NCBI GenBank assembly: GCA_019112875.1 | Contig: DXIO01000086.1 | Span: 1 to 64,000, forward strand | From: Candidatus Aquabacterium excrementipullorum | Lineage (GTDB): Bacteria; Pseudomonadota; Gammaproteobacteria; Burkholderiales; Burkholderiaceae_C | Length of the DNA: 64,000 nt | Direction: 5' to 3' | In this document: positions 9,546 through 18,200 of the stretch, one piece after another | How positions within the stretch are numbered: the first letter of the stretch is position 1 | Layout: the number at the start of each line of letters is the position of its first letter | Translations under genes and position numbers: made by a program | Notes under the pieces: generated by a model | Told to the model about the DNA's origin: nothing | Database searches by the model: none | What the model saw: the letters and a program-made list of their open reading frames with translations, nothing else

Positions 9546-10016
9546 TCAGGCCACCGACTTCAGCGGCTGCCAGCGCTCGATCAGATCGTGCACGGTCTTG
9601 GCGTCCGATTCCGTCTTGAGGCGCTCGCGCAGATCGCGGTCGGAGAGCAACTCGGCGATTTCGGACAGTATCTCGAGGTGGCGTTGCGTGGCCGCTTCGG
9701 GCACCAGCAGGAAGATCAGCAGGTTGACGGGCTCGTCATCCGGCGCATCGAACGGGATGGGCTGCCCCAGCCGGATGACGGCGGCCAGCGGATTCTTGAG
9801 GCCCTTGATGCGGCCGTGCGGAATGGCCACGCCATGGCCGAGGCCGGTCGAGCCCAGGCGTTCACGCGCGAACAGGTTGTCCGTCACGGTGGCGCGGGCG
9901 ATGGCGTGCTGGTTTTCGAACAGCAGGCCCGCATGCTCGAAGACGCGCTTCTTGCTGCTGGCGTCCACATCCACCAGCACTTGGCCGGCGGGCAGGATGG
10001 CGGAGAGTCTGTTCAT
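9546..10016 (-). CDS. ptsN: Nitrogen-regulatory PTS EIIA (PtsN)
   Basis: PtsN is the EIIA-Ntr phosphocarrier that adjusts potassium transport, sigma-54-linked and stress functions according to its phosphorylation state. The 156-residue protein contains the phosphorylation site in [14 protein letters not shown], with the active His about two thirds along the first half. It also has the fold segments [11 protein letters not shown] and [13 protein letters not shown]. The gene order hpf, ptsN, hprK is the usual Burkholderiales order. Confidence 0.95.
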   Translation of the reverse strand: MNRLSAILPAGQVLVDVDASSKKRVFEHAGLLFENQHAIARATVTDNLFARERLGSTGLGHGVAIPHGRIKGLKNPLAAVIRLGQPIPFDAPDDEPVNLLIFLLVPEAATQRHLEILSEIAELLSDRDLRERLKTESDAKTVHDLIERWQPLKSVA

Positions 10017-10250
10017 CGTGTTTCAGCGGGGGCGACGGTCATGACCTTGTCCCCCACTCCCGAGACGGCTGAGCGGCGGATTATAGGAAGCCAAAGGTCC
10101 CTCCAACAGTACTGCGGTACCACTGGATTGGGGGATTCTGCACCGATTGCTGCACCGCAGCAAGCACAAGAAGTTCCATTCTGAGCACAAATCCGCCTAC
10201 TGCTGCAACGCAAGCGCAGTATGCACGGATGACACGGGGGTCCAGGCATG

Positions 10251-10272
10251 AAAAACGGCCCCGAAGGGCCGT
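10251..10272 (-). terminator. Rho-independent terminator of hpf
   Basis: Read on the minus strand, ACGGCCC-TTCG-GGGCCGT is a 7-bp stem with a stable UUCG-type loop, followed by a run of five T. It lies 84 bp after the hpf stop. The rest of 10017-10355 holds no convincing gene; ptsN upstream signals are expected next to 10017. Confidence 0.85.
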
Positions 10273-10355
10273 CAATCGCTTGGTGCCTCGCCGTGCGGGC
10301 GACCCACTACCAGGTCACACCAAGCAGTGCATTGTTTGTGTGCGGCTTGTGTGAC

Positions 10356-10706
10356 TCATTGCGTGGCATCCCAGGCTTCTCCCTGACGCTTGAGCGAGGT
10401 GTGATGGTGATCCTGCACGCGATCCTTGTGGCGGCAGACCTGGCGGTCCAGCTTGTCCATCAACTGGTCGATGGCGGCGTACAGATCTTCGTGGGAGGTC
10501 TCGACGAAGATGTCCTTGCCCTTGACGTGAAGATTGACTTCAGCCTTCTGGCGGCGCTCCTTTTCCTTCTGCTTCTCAACCGTGAGTAGCACCGTCACGT
10601 CCACCACCTGGTCGAAATGTCGTGTGACGCGATCGAGCTTGGTGAGCACGTATTCGCGCAGCGCGGGGGTCACTTCCAGATGATGGCCACTGATCGTCAG
10701 ATTCAT
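10356..10706 (-). CDS. hpf: Ribosome hibernation-promoting factor (HPF/RaiA family)
   Basis: HPF binds the small ribosomal subunit and silences ribosomes in slow growth. The 116-residue product is the short form, with the conserved start [19 protein letters not shown], then [30 protein letters not shown] and [18 protein letters not shown]. It lacks the long C-terminal dimerisation domain. A strong AAAGGAGG ribosome-binding site precedes the ATG. Burkholderiales usually have rpoN just upstream of hpf, but here a PEP-CTERM gene on the other strand is found instead. A terminator separates hpf from ptsN, so ptsN may have its own promoter. Confidence 0.94.
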   Translation of the reverse strand: MNLTISGHHLEVTPALREYVLTKLDRVTRHFDQVVDVTVLLTVEKQKEKERRQKAEVNLHVKGKDIFVETSHEDLYAAIDQLMDKLDRQVCRHKDRVQDHHHTSLKRQGEAWDATQ

Positions 10707-11073
10707 ACTGCCTCCTTTAGGAGCAGGGGTTGATACAGACCCGGCGACCGTTTGGCAGCTGTCAGAAAGCGCTTTCTGGCGCTGCTGAAAACCGTCAACC
10801 GGAAGGTCAGTGTGCCCCCGATTCAGGTGGGAGACAAGCCCATGAGATCAGTGTTTGTATCGACCCGTTGACCCTCGTGAAGGAACGCCGAAATGCACTG
10901 CTTTGGCGTGTTTTCACGGGCTTTCCCGGTGAGATAGAACAAGGCGACATGCCTGGCTTGTGCTAAGGGCTCACCCCATCATGGCGGCTGTCACCGGGTG
11001 GCACAATTTGTTCACCGGAAGGCAAGGCATGCAGCCTCTGAACTTGCGGGCAACCAACCCAGAGAGACCAAGC
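10707..11073. other. Divergent intergenic region between hpf and the PEP-CTERM gene
   Basis: There is no convincing gene in these 367 bases. A perfect 16-bp palindrome is listed separately. A TGGCAC element near 11000 was considered as a sigma-54 site, but its spacing to a GC dinucleotide is wrong. Confidence 0.5.
10763..10778. promoter_or_regulatory. Perfect 16-bp palindrome upstream of hpf
   Basis: CAGAAAGC directly followed by GCTTTCTG forms an uninterrupted 16-bp palindrome 57 bp upstream of the hpf start. The position and perfect symmetry suggest a binding site for a dimeric regulator. The regulator is unknown. Confidence 0.4.
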
Positions 11074-11958
11074 ATGAACACACCGTCCCGACTGGGCCGC
11101 TGCGGCCTGGCATATGCCGCGCTGATCCTGAGCCTGTGCCAATCGCCAGCCCACGCGGAGGCCCTGGCCACCTCGACCATCGGCGCCTACCAGTACAACC
11201 TGATCGACCTGGATCCCGATGACGGCATCGAGGCCGCCATCACCTGGGGCAACGGACAGGTGAGTCAGAGCCTGGTCGGCACACTGTCCACCGGCGTGGG
11301 CAACGGTGGCGGGCCGAACATGGTGGACAGCAAGACCCTGTCGCAGACGAGCACGCTGCCGCTGAGTGGTACACCATCGCTGAACTATGCCGGCTACAGC
11401 GTCTCATCGGGATCATCCGGCAGCAGCACGACGGCCAGCATCACCACGGGCGGACAGTGGAGCCTGAGCGCCATCCTTACCCAAGGCTTCACGCTCAGCG
11501 CGAACACGGCGGTGACCTTCACGGCGCTGGCCAAGAGCTCACTGGGGGTGACCGTGCCGGCCGGGTCTGTCGTGACCACCCCTTGGGGCTCTCAGGACAA
11601 CGGTTATTTCGATTGGGCGCCGCTGCAGGCTGACACCAAGGCCATCCTGTTCATCGGGCAGTTGCCCGAGTACTGGTGGAACCTGAGCGCTGACTGCGCG
11701 GGCCCATGTGTGGCCTCGTCATGGCTGCGCAGTTACGCCACGACCACGGAGTCAGAAGAAAAGCTGCTGCAGGTCACGCTCACCAATGCCACCGGCAATG
11801 CCGTGAGCAGCCAGATCGGCACGCTGGCCTACACCGGCGGCTATGCCGCTGCGCCGATCTCTATGGTGCCTGAGCCATCGATGTCGGCACTGATGCTGAT
11901 GGGCCTGGGCGGCCTGGGGCTGATGCTGCGCCGAGCACGGCACGCAGTGAACGGCTGA
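11074..11958 (+). CDS. PEP-CTERM sorting-domain protein, secreted
   Basis: The 294-residue exported protein begins with a signal peptide (about 1-28, ending SPAHA). The body is Ser/Thr/Gly-rich with predicted beta character. It ends with a PEP-CTERM signal: VPEPS near residue 267, then a hydrophobic helix rich in Leu/Gly/Met and the basic tail RRARH. Such signals are read by exosortase and are linked to exopolysaccharide-producing betaproteobacteria. I chose the ATG at 11074, preceded by AGAGAG. The frame is open to 10960, but that part shows no signal peptide. A CAGPC pair may form a disulphide. The function of the body is not recognised. Confidence 0.85.
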   Translation: MNTPSRLGRCGLAYAALILSLCQSPAHAEALATSTIGAYQYNLIDLDPDDGIEAAITWGNGQVSQSLVGTLSTGVGNGGGPNMVDSKTLSQTSTLPLSGTPSLNYAGYSVSSGSSGSSTTASITTGGQWSLSAILTQGFTLSANTAVTFTALAKSSLGVTVPAGSVVTTPWGSQDNGYFDWAPLQADTKAILFIGQLPEYWWNLSADCAGPCVASSWLRSYATTTESEEKLLQVTLTNATGNAVSSQIGTLAYTGGYAAAPISMVPEPSMSALMLMGLGGLGLMLRRARHAVNG

Positions 11959-11978
11959 GCAGGATCGCCGCAGACATG

Positions 11979-12004
11979 AAAAACGGGCCCGAGGGCCCGT
12001 TTTT
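11979..12004. terminator. Rho-independent terminator, bidirectional
   Basis: AAAAACGGGCCC (11979-11990) pairs with GGGCCCGTTTTT (11993-12004) around a minimal loop. It ends the PEP-CTERM gene. On the other strand it stands just after the tRNA-Ser 3' fragment at 12010-12026, where a tRNA terminator would be expected. Confidence 0.88.
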
Positions 12005-12009
12005 GCTTT

Positions 12010-12026
12010 TGGCGGAGAGGGTGGGA
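12010..12026 (-). other. 3'-end fragment of a tRNA-Ser gene (probable attachment-site scar)
   Basis: On the minus strand the bases read TCCCACCCTCTCCGCCA, the 3' half-arm, acceptor strand and CCA of a typical bacterial tRNA-Ser. The next bases inward (GACGAGGGAC) do not continue into the expected T-loop GGTTCGAA, so the gene is cut here. A terminator follows its 3' side at the distance expected for a tRNA gene. This is what remains at the distal end of an element that integrated into a tRNA 3' end. No intact tRNA-Ser is visible in the window. Confidence 0.55.
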
Positions 12027-12327
12027 GTCCCTCGTCTCGCTCGAAAAATGTATCTCAGCCCTTGACGCACCAATGACTTGTGAGGCGCGGCAGTCGTCCG
12101 AAGCACTGCACTTGGACTTTTGGATTGGACGTCCAAGTGGATACATGGACTATAGCGTTGGAACCTCACAGCGCCAACTGCTGTGGTCGAAAATTTTTGC
12201 ATCACAGGTCAACGCGGCCGTCGTGCCGTGTGCTCGTGCCGTGGCAGTTGCGCCGCTGAAGGTCTGGCGCTTGAAACGCCTTCCACCTCACCAAGGCCAT
12301 CGGCTGACGACCCATGTCCTGCCTCGC
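12027..12327. other. Gene-free region between tRNA-Ser fragment and the ars promoter
   Basis: No recognisable coding sequence is seen on either strand. The region contains the inverted repeat ACTTGGACTTTTGGATT/GGACGTCCAAGT near 12110-12140 (arms ACTTGGAC and GTCCAAGT). Its base composition is less GC-rich than the flanking core genes. It may be the edge of an acquired segment. Confidence 0.4.
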
Positions 12328-12360
12328 TTGACAGCCCCAATTATTCAACTATTATTGAAA
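12328..12360 (+). promoter_or_regulatory. arsR promoter with overlapping ArsR operator
   Basis: A consensus -35 box TTGACA (12328-12333) is followed after 16 bases by TATTAT (12350-12355). An imperfect dyad ATTCAA...TTGAAAT (12343-12361) covers the -10 box, as expected for an ArsR repressor site. The predicted start point coincides with the arsR ATG at 12362, implying a leaderless or nearly leaderless message. Confidence 0.7.
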
Positions 12361-12361
12361 T

Positions 12362-12703
12362 ATGGAAGAGAAAACCGTTGTGAAGTCTTTAGCGGCTCTG
12401 GCCCAGCCGGTTCGTCTACGAGTGTTCCGAGCCCTGGTTGTCGCAGGCCCCGAGGGACTCACCCCCAGCACCGTCACCGAAGAGCTTGGAGTCCCCGCCA
12501 CCTCTCTCTCGTTCCACCTCAAGGAGCTGATGAACGCCGGGCTGGTGACTCAGGAGCGCAATGGTCGCCACCTCATCTATCGGGCCGCCTATGAGCACAT
12601 GAACGGTTTGCTTGGCTACCTGACTGAGCACTGCTGCCAAGGCAGCCCGTGCGCGACGGTTCCGGACCCCGATCAACCAGCCCGAGGCTGCACCACCTGC
12701 TGA
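12362..12703 (+). CDS. arsR: ArsR-family arsenite-responsive repressor
   Basis: The 113-residue winged-helix repressor has its HTH at about 36-60 (STVTEELGVPATSLSFHLKEL). The metal site is at the C-terminal end: C91-C92 and C97 in EHCCQGSPC, like the Cys-Cys...Cys As(III) site of the Acidithiobacillus-type ArsR and unlike the ELCVC helix site of the plasmid type. Two more cysteines lie at the very end (GCTTC). It would repress its own operon until arsenite or antimonite binds. If translation does not start at 12362, the next option is the GTG at 12380. It is the first gene of arsR-arsI-arsC-acr3. Confidence 0.92.
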   Translation: MEEKTVVKSLAALAQPVRLRVFRALVVAGPEGLTPSTVTEELGVPATSLSFHLKELMNAGLVTQERNGRHLIYRAAYEHMNGLLGYLTEHCCQGSPCATVPDPDQPARGCTTC

Positions 12704-12714
12704 AGGAGAACCCC

Positions 12715-13218
12715 ATGAAGCGCTTTCACGTTCACGTCCATGTGGATGACCTGGCCCGCAATGTCGCCTTCTATTCGGCGATGTTCGGCACTCAACCGGC
12801 TCGAGTCGAACCAGACTATGCGAAGTGGATGCTGGATGAGCCGGCGGTGAACTTCGCCATTTCCACGCGTGGCCATGGGCACCTTGGGGTGGACCACTTG
12901 GGCATCCAGGTGGACAGCGAAGACGACCTGCGCGCGATGAAGGCACAGGCTCAAGCAGCCGACATGGCGTTCATTGATGAAGGGGCCACCTCCTGCTGCT
13001 ACGCGCGCAGCGACAAGCATTGGATCGTGGATCCTCAGGGCCTGCCGTGGGAGCATTTCCGCACGCTCGGGACCATCCCTGTCTTCAGCGAAGGCGAACC
13101 CGCCCAGGGGGACACGAAGGCAGCAAAAGCGCCCCAGGCTTCGGCCTGCTGCGCACCCAAGACCACAGGCAAGCCCATTGGGATTCCTGTGAAGGCTGCC
13201 TCTACAGGTTGTTGCTGA
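12715..13218 (+). CDS. arsI: ArsI/CadI-family C-As lyase (organoarsenical demethylase)
   Basis: This 167-residue vicinal-oxygen-chelate protein carries the residues known in ArsI: H5 and H61 as metal ligands, E113 (WEHF), and the vicinal pair C94-C95 in SCCYARSD that binds trivalent arsenic. ArsI uses Fe(II) and oxygen to cleave the C-As bond of methylarsenite or trivalent aromatic arsenicals. The related CadI proteins are known as cadmium-induced. A Cys-rich tail (ACCAP, TGCC) may bind metal as well. The start is ATG 12715 behind AAGGAGA. It lies 11 bp after arsR and 8 bp before arsC, in the same operon. Confidence 0.85.
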   Translation: MKRFHVHVHVDDLARNVAFYSAMFGTQPARVEPDYAKWMLDEPAVNFAISTRGHGHLGVDHLGIQVDSEDDLRAMKAQAQAADMAFIDEGATSCCYARSDKHWIVDPQGLPWEHFRTLGTIPVFSEGEPAQGDTKAAKAPQASACCAPKTTGKPIGIPVKAASTGCC

Positions 13219-13226
13219 GGCTGGCC

Positions 13227-13730
13227 ATGACCGTCCATGTTCTGATCCTGTGCACCCACAACTCGGCCCGTAGCGTCCTGTCGGAAGGGATGCTGAACCA
13301 CTTGGCGGCCCAGCGCGGCAGTGACGTGAAAGCCCATAGCGCGGGCAGCGCCCCGAGTGGCCGCATCCATCCCTTCGCTGTCGAAGCGCTGCAAGGCGCT
13401 GGCATCGAGACAGCAGGCTATCGAAGCAAGAGTTGGGATGAATTCACAGGGCCTGATGCACCTCCCCTGTCCATCGTGATCACCGTTTGCGACAGTGCGG
13501 CAGCCGAAGCCTGCCCCGTATTCTTCGGAGGGAGCGGCCAGCCGGTCAAGGTCCACTGGGGCTACCCGGATCCATCCAATGCCGAAGGTGGCGACGATGG
13601 CAAGCGCAGGGCCTTTGAACTGACCCGCCAAGCCATCGGCTTCAAGATGCTGCAACTTCTGGCGCTGCCGCTGGAGACCATGGACCGATCCGCGCTGGCC
13701 GACGCCCTGGCCGTGATTGACAAGAGCTGA
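13227..13730 (+). CDS. arsC: Arsenate reductase, thioredoxin-coupled low-MW phosphatase type
   Basis: ArsC reduces arsenate to arsenite for export. The 167-residue product has the CX5R loop at C9-R15 (CTHNSAR). A second and third cysteine at C88 and C96 (VCDSAAAEAC) match the three-cysteine relay of the pI258-type enzyme. The VHWGYPDPS motif carries the catalytic acid. The ATG at 13227 gives a standard N terminus; the frame is open upstream, overlapping arsI, but without family similarity. It is followed by acr3 after 8 bp. Confidence 0.93.
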   Translation: MTVHVLILCTHNSARSVLSEGMLNHLAAQRGSDVKAHSAGSAPSGRIHPFAVEALQGAGIETAGYRSKSWDEFTGPDAPPLSIVITVCDSAAAEACPVFFGGSGQPVKVHWGYPDPSNAEGGDDGKRRAFELTRQAIGFKMLQLLALPLETMDRSALADALAVIDKS

Positions 13731-13738
13731 GGGGCGTC

Positions 13739-14791
13739 GTGTCGCAGCCCAAAGCTCAACCGATGAGCGTCTTTGAGCGCTATCTGACAGTCTGGGTCTT
13801 CTTGTGCATCGTGGTCGGCATCGGGCTGGGCCAACTCGCTCCCGGACCATTCCAGGCCATCGGGCGCATGGAAGTCGCCCAGGTCAATTTGCCGGTGGGA
13901 CTGCTCATCTGGGTGATGATCATCCCGATGCTCATCAAGGTGGACTTCGGGAGCCTGTCGCAGGTCAAGGGCCACTGGCGGGGCATCGGCGTGACCCTGT
14001 TCGTGAACTGGGCGGTGAAGCCCTTTTCAATGGCATTCCTGGGCTGGCTGTTCGTTCGTGAGGTCTTCGCCCCTTGGCTACCTGCGGATCAGCTTGACAG
14101 TTACATCGCCGGCCTGATCCTCCTCGCGGCGGCGCCCTGCACGGCCATGGTGTTCGTCTGGAGTCGGCTGACGAATGGACATCCCCTGTTCACACTCAGT
14201 CAAGTGGCACTGAACGACACCATCATGGTCTTCGCCTTCGCTCCCGTAGTGGGCCTGCTGCTGGGGCTGTCGTCCATCACGGTGCCATGGGGCACGCTGG
14301 TGACTTCCGTGGTGCTCTACATCGTGGTGCCGGTCATCCTGGCGCAGATCATTCGCCGGGTACTGCTGCAACGCGGGTCGGCCGCGCTTGAGGCTGCATT
14401 GGCGCGCATAGGCCCTTGGTCCATCACTGCGCTGCTTGCCACCCTGGTGCTGCTGTTCGCCTTCCAAGGGCAAGCCATCATGGATCAGCCGCTGGTGATT
14501 GCCATGCTGGCCGTGCCGATCCTCATCCAGGTGCTGTTCAATTCGGCGCTGGCCTACTGGCTCAATCGCCAGCTCGGAGAGGCGCACAACGTGGCCTGTC
14601 CATCAGCGCTCATCGGCGCGAGCAACTTCTTTGAGTTGGCCGTGGCCACTGCTGTCAGCCTCTTCGGGTTCCAGTCAGGGGCAGCGCTGGCGACTGTCGT
14701 GGGGGTCCTCATTGAGGTGCCCGTCATGCTGCTCGTCGTTCGGGTCGTCAATCAGACGAAACCTTGGTACGAGAGACCTGAAGCGCCATGA
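13739..14791 (+). CDS. acr3: ACR3-family arsenite efflux permease
   Basis: The 350-residue inner-membrane protein with about ten transmembrane helices exports arsenite. Family landmarks are VGLLIWVMIIPMLIKVDF, the substrate-site segment AAPCTAMVFVWSRLTNG with its essential cysteine, LNDTIMVFAFAP, and the conserved ASNFFELAVATAVSLFG helix. It starts at GTG 13739 (an in-frame ATG lies at 13763) and closes the arsR-arsI-arsC-acr3 operon. No arsH, arsM or arsA gene is seen. Confidence 0.94.
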   Translation: MSQPKAQPMSVFERYLTVWVFLCIVVGIGLGQLAPGPFQAIGRMEVAQVNLPVGLLIWVMIIPMLIKVDFGSLSQVKGHWRGIGVTLFVNWAVKPFSMAFLGWLFVREVFAPWLPADQLDSYIAGLILLAAAPCTAMVFVWSRLTNGHPLFTLSQVALNDTIMVFAFAPVVGLLLGLSSITVPWGTLVTSVVLYIVVPVILAQIIRRVLLQRGSAALEAALARIGPWSITALLATLVLLFAFQGQAIMDQPLVIAMLAVPILIQVLFNSALAYWLNRQLGEAHNVACPSALIGASNFFELAVATAVSLFGFQSGAALATVVGVLIEVPVMLLVVRVVNQTKPWYERPEAP

Positions 14792-15097
14792 TGTTGGTAT
14801 ACCGACCAAGGCAACTTGTCTGACCGACCACGGTGCTGGTCTAGCTGCCCAATCTCGATGGAATGCGCATGCCGTGCGACATAAGCACGCGGTCAGTCGA
14901 TTCGCGAAATAAGTCCCTCTCGTACAAGTTCGTCGGCAACGCTATCAGCAACGGCTAGTCCGCTGGACAGCTTCCTGCTGAGTAAGCACCTCTCGATGGG
15001 CGCCATTTCAGCGTCAACTGACACGAAGAGGGGAGGATACTGATATCTCCTTAGTGAATCCTGAAGCAAGGTTGACGAAAGACATAGGAGGTATTCC
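14792..15097. other. Intergenic region between acr3 and the DUF3606 gene
   Basis: No gene is supported here. The minus strand has an open stretch ending at 14893 whose last 40 codons look partly protein-like (ADSVADELVREGLI), but it overlaps the next gene and has no ribosome-binding site. A strong AGGAGG sequence at the right end belongs to the DUF3606 gene. Confidence 0.4.
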
Positions 15098-15283
15098 ATG
15101 AGCGATGACAAGACCAAGGCCGGCGGCCAAGACCGCTCGCAAATCAATGTGAACGAGGAATACGAGTTGAGGGACTGGAGTAAAAAGTTTGGTGTGACAC
15201 CAGACGAGCTCAAGGCCGCCGTCAGCGCCGTGGGCACCAACGCGGACGCAGTGGAAGCCCATTTGAGCGACAGGAAGCGCTGA
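15098..15283 (+). CDS. DUF3606 domain protein
   Basis: The small 61-residue acidic protein has the DUF3606 pattern: INVNEEYELRDWSKKFGV (about 16-33), then TPDELKAAVSAVG, a compact helical domain of unknown function. It has a very strong ribosome-binding site (TAGGAGGT). Its stop codon lies 4 bp before the start of the exonuclease III-LigD gene, so the two are almost certainly co-transcribed and translationally coupled. That context suggests a DNA-repair or stress role, which is inference. A second DUF3606-like gene is at 21642-21854. Confidence 0.8.
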   Translation: MSDDKTKAGGQDRSQINVNEEYELRDWSKKFGVTPDELKAAVSAVGTNADAVEAHLSDRKR

Positions 15284-15287
15284 TGTC

Positions 15288-18200
15288 GTGCGAGTCGCTA
15301 CCTGGAACGTCAACAACGTCCTCAAGCGGCTCGATCAACTGCTGGCCTGGCTTGAGCGCACCGAGCCCGACGTCGTAGCGCTGCAGGAGCTCAAAGCAAC
15401 GACGGACGCCTTCCCCGTCGATGCACTGAGACAGGCCGGTTATGAGTCGATCGCCGTAGGGCAGCGCACTTGGAATGGGGTCGCGCTCTTGGCGCGTGGT
15501 CATACGCCCATTCCTGCGCTGAAAGCCCTGCCCGGGGATCCAAGCGACAAAGAGGCCCGGTACCTCGAGGCCGCGATCGATGGCGTGCTGTACGCCTGCT
15601 TGTACCTGCCCAATGGCAATCCGTGCCCAGGGCCGAAGTTCGAGTACAAGCTCGCCTGGTTCGAACGACTGCGTACGCGCGCGGAGGCACTGTGGGCGAG
15701 CGGCCAGCCGGTGGTGCTTCTGGGTGACTGGAACGTCGTTCCCACCGACGGGGACATCTACAAGCCCGACACCTGGCGCGATGATGCCTTGCTGCAGCCC
15801 GAGCCCCGCGCGGCTTTCGCCGCCATCCTTGCTCAGGGCTGGACCGACGCGTTGAAGGCAGTACCGCTGAGGACCGCGCCATTCACGTTCTGGGACTACC
15901 GCCGAAAGCGCTGGGAACGAGACGCAGGGCTTCGCATCGATCACATCCTCACGAGCGCGGCGTTGAAGGTGCTCGATGCCGGCGTCGACCGAGAAGAGCG
16001 GGGGCGCGAAAGCCCAAGCGACCATGCGCCTGCATGGGCCGAGCTGTCATTGGCCAAGGGCCCACGGCGCCGCGCGCCCAAGGCCGACGGCCCGCCATCG
16101 CCGAAGCGCAGCAAGCCTGCCGCCAAGCCCCCGTCGCCCGAGGTACTTGCGCTGTACAACGCGAAGCGTGATTTCGCGAAGACGCAGGAGCCTTCCGGCG
16201 AAGCCCCCCGGCGCAAGAAGGCAAGAGGAGAACAGCCCCTGAGCTTCGTCATCCAGAAGCACTGGGCCAGCCGCCTCCATTACGACTTCCGGCTTGAACT
16301 GAACGGCGTTCTCCTGTCCTGGGCCGTACCCAAAGGCCCCTCCTTCGATCCAGCGGTCAAGCAGATGGCCATCCAGGTCGAAGACCACCCGGTCAGCTAT
16401 GGCACCTTCGAAGGAAAGATCCCGGCCAGACAATACGGTGCCGGCGATGTCATCGTCTGGGACAACGGAACCTGGGAGCCCACCGTCGATCCGGTGGAAG
16501 GCTTGGCCAAGGGCAAGCTGATCTTCAAGCTGCATGGCCAGAAGCTGGCCGGGTTGTGGGAGCTTGTCCGCATCTCCAAGCCCGGCACCGTGAAGCAGCC
16601 CCAATGGCTCTTGCTCAAGAAGCGCGGTGATGCGTGGTGCAGGCCACAGTCCGAGTATGACGTCATCACTGCCCTGCCTGACAGCGTGCTGAAGGAACCA
16701 CTCGGGCTGATCGAAGAGCGCGAGCCCCGCGAAGCTCCGCCGTCACGTCAGCCGACCGCTCTTGAGCCTGATTTGTCTGGTGCGCGCAAGGCAAAGCTTC
16801 CCGAAACGCTTTCTCCCCAGTTGGCCACGCTGACGGCCGCCGCTCCCGCGGGCGACTGGATCGTCGAACCCAAGTGGGACGGCTACCGGATCCTGGCCCG
16901 GCTCAATGGCGACGACGTGCGGCTGCTCACGCGCAATGGCCATGACTGGACCCACAAGCTGCCAGCCTTGCATCGCGCCCTGGTCGCCATGTCGGTCAAG
17001 GGTGCCTGGCTCGACGGCGAGATCGTGGTGATGGGAGAAGACGGCGTGCCGGACTTCAACAGGCTGCAGAACGCGATGGACCGCTCGCGAAGCGACGACG
17101 TACGCTTCTATGCGTTCGACGTGCCCTTCCTGGCCGGCATGGACCTGCGTGAAGTGCCCCTGCGATCCCGGCGTGAACTGGTGCGAAAGCTGCTGGAAGA
17201 GAGCCCGCAAGACAACATCTTCTTCAGCGAGTCCTTCGACGTGCCGGCCAGTCAGTTGCTGGAGGCCGCCTGCAACATGCGGTTGGAGGGCGTCATGCTC
17301 AAGCAGTCGGATTCGCCATACGCCACCGGCAGGCGCAGCGAATCCTGGCTCAAACTCAAGTGCCAGCAGCGTCAGGAGTTCGTCGTGGTGGGCTACAGCC
17401 TGCGCAAGGGCACAGCCTCCCATGTGGGCAGCATCATGCTGGGCTATCACGCCGATGGCGAACTGAAGTACGCGGGGTCCTGCGGAACAGGGTGGGACAC
17501 GGAGATGTCCGCTGTGCTGTACGGCAAGCTTCACAAGCTCGAATCGGACACGCCCGCGGTCGATCCAGAAACGGTGAAGCCTGGACGATGGGGGCGCCGC
17601 ACCGAAGGCAAGGAGATCTGGGTCAAGCCGAAGCTCGTTGTTGAAGTGGGCTTTGCGGAATGGACACCGGACGGCAGTGTCAGGCAGGCCACCTTCAAGG
17701 GCATCCGCTCGGACAAGCCCGCCACGGCCATCTCACGGGAAGTGGCCAAGGTACCGGCCAAGCCGCAGGCAGCCTCGAAGCCGAACGTCAGCGTCAAGGT
17801 CAGCCACCCTGATCGCGTCATTGACCCGTCCACAGGGATCAAGAAGATCGAGCTGGTGCACTACTACGAGAGCATCGCGCCCTGGATCCTGCCGCACCTG
17901 AAGGACAGGCCGGTGTCACTGGTCCGGGCACCCACTGGCATCACAGGGCAACTGTTCTTCCAGAAGCACCCCGAATCCAAGATGCCCGGCCTGCGGGAGC
18001 TGGATGCTGCCTTGTGGCCAGGCCATGCGCCGTTGATGGTGGTCGACAGCGTGCAGGCGCTTCTGTCTGCCGCCCAAATGAACGTGGTCGAGTTTCACAC
18101 CTGGAACTCGGTCGCCAAGCGGATCGACACGCCTGACCGCATGGTGTTCGACCTGGACCCCGGCGAGGGCGTCGCCTGGAAAGAGGTACAGGAAGCGGCG

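Noticed and set aside
10990-11015. Possible sigma-54 promoter (TGGCAC element) before the PEP-CTERM gene
   Set aside because: The GC dinucleotide is not found at the required 10-base spacing from GG.
12073-12594. Plus-strand frame across the ars promoter into arsR
   Set aside because: It runs through the promoter and is out of frame with arsR; no domain similarity.
14893-15240. Minus-strand 115-codon frame between acr3 and the LigD fusion
   Set aside because: It overlaps the DUF3606 gene, which has a strong ribosome-binding site and family match; there is no start signal of its own.
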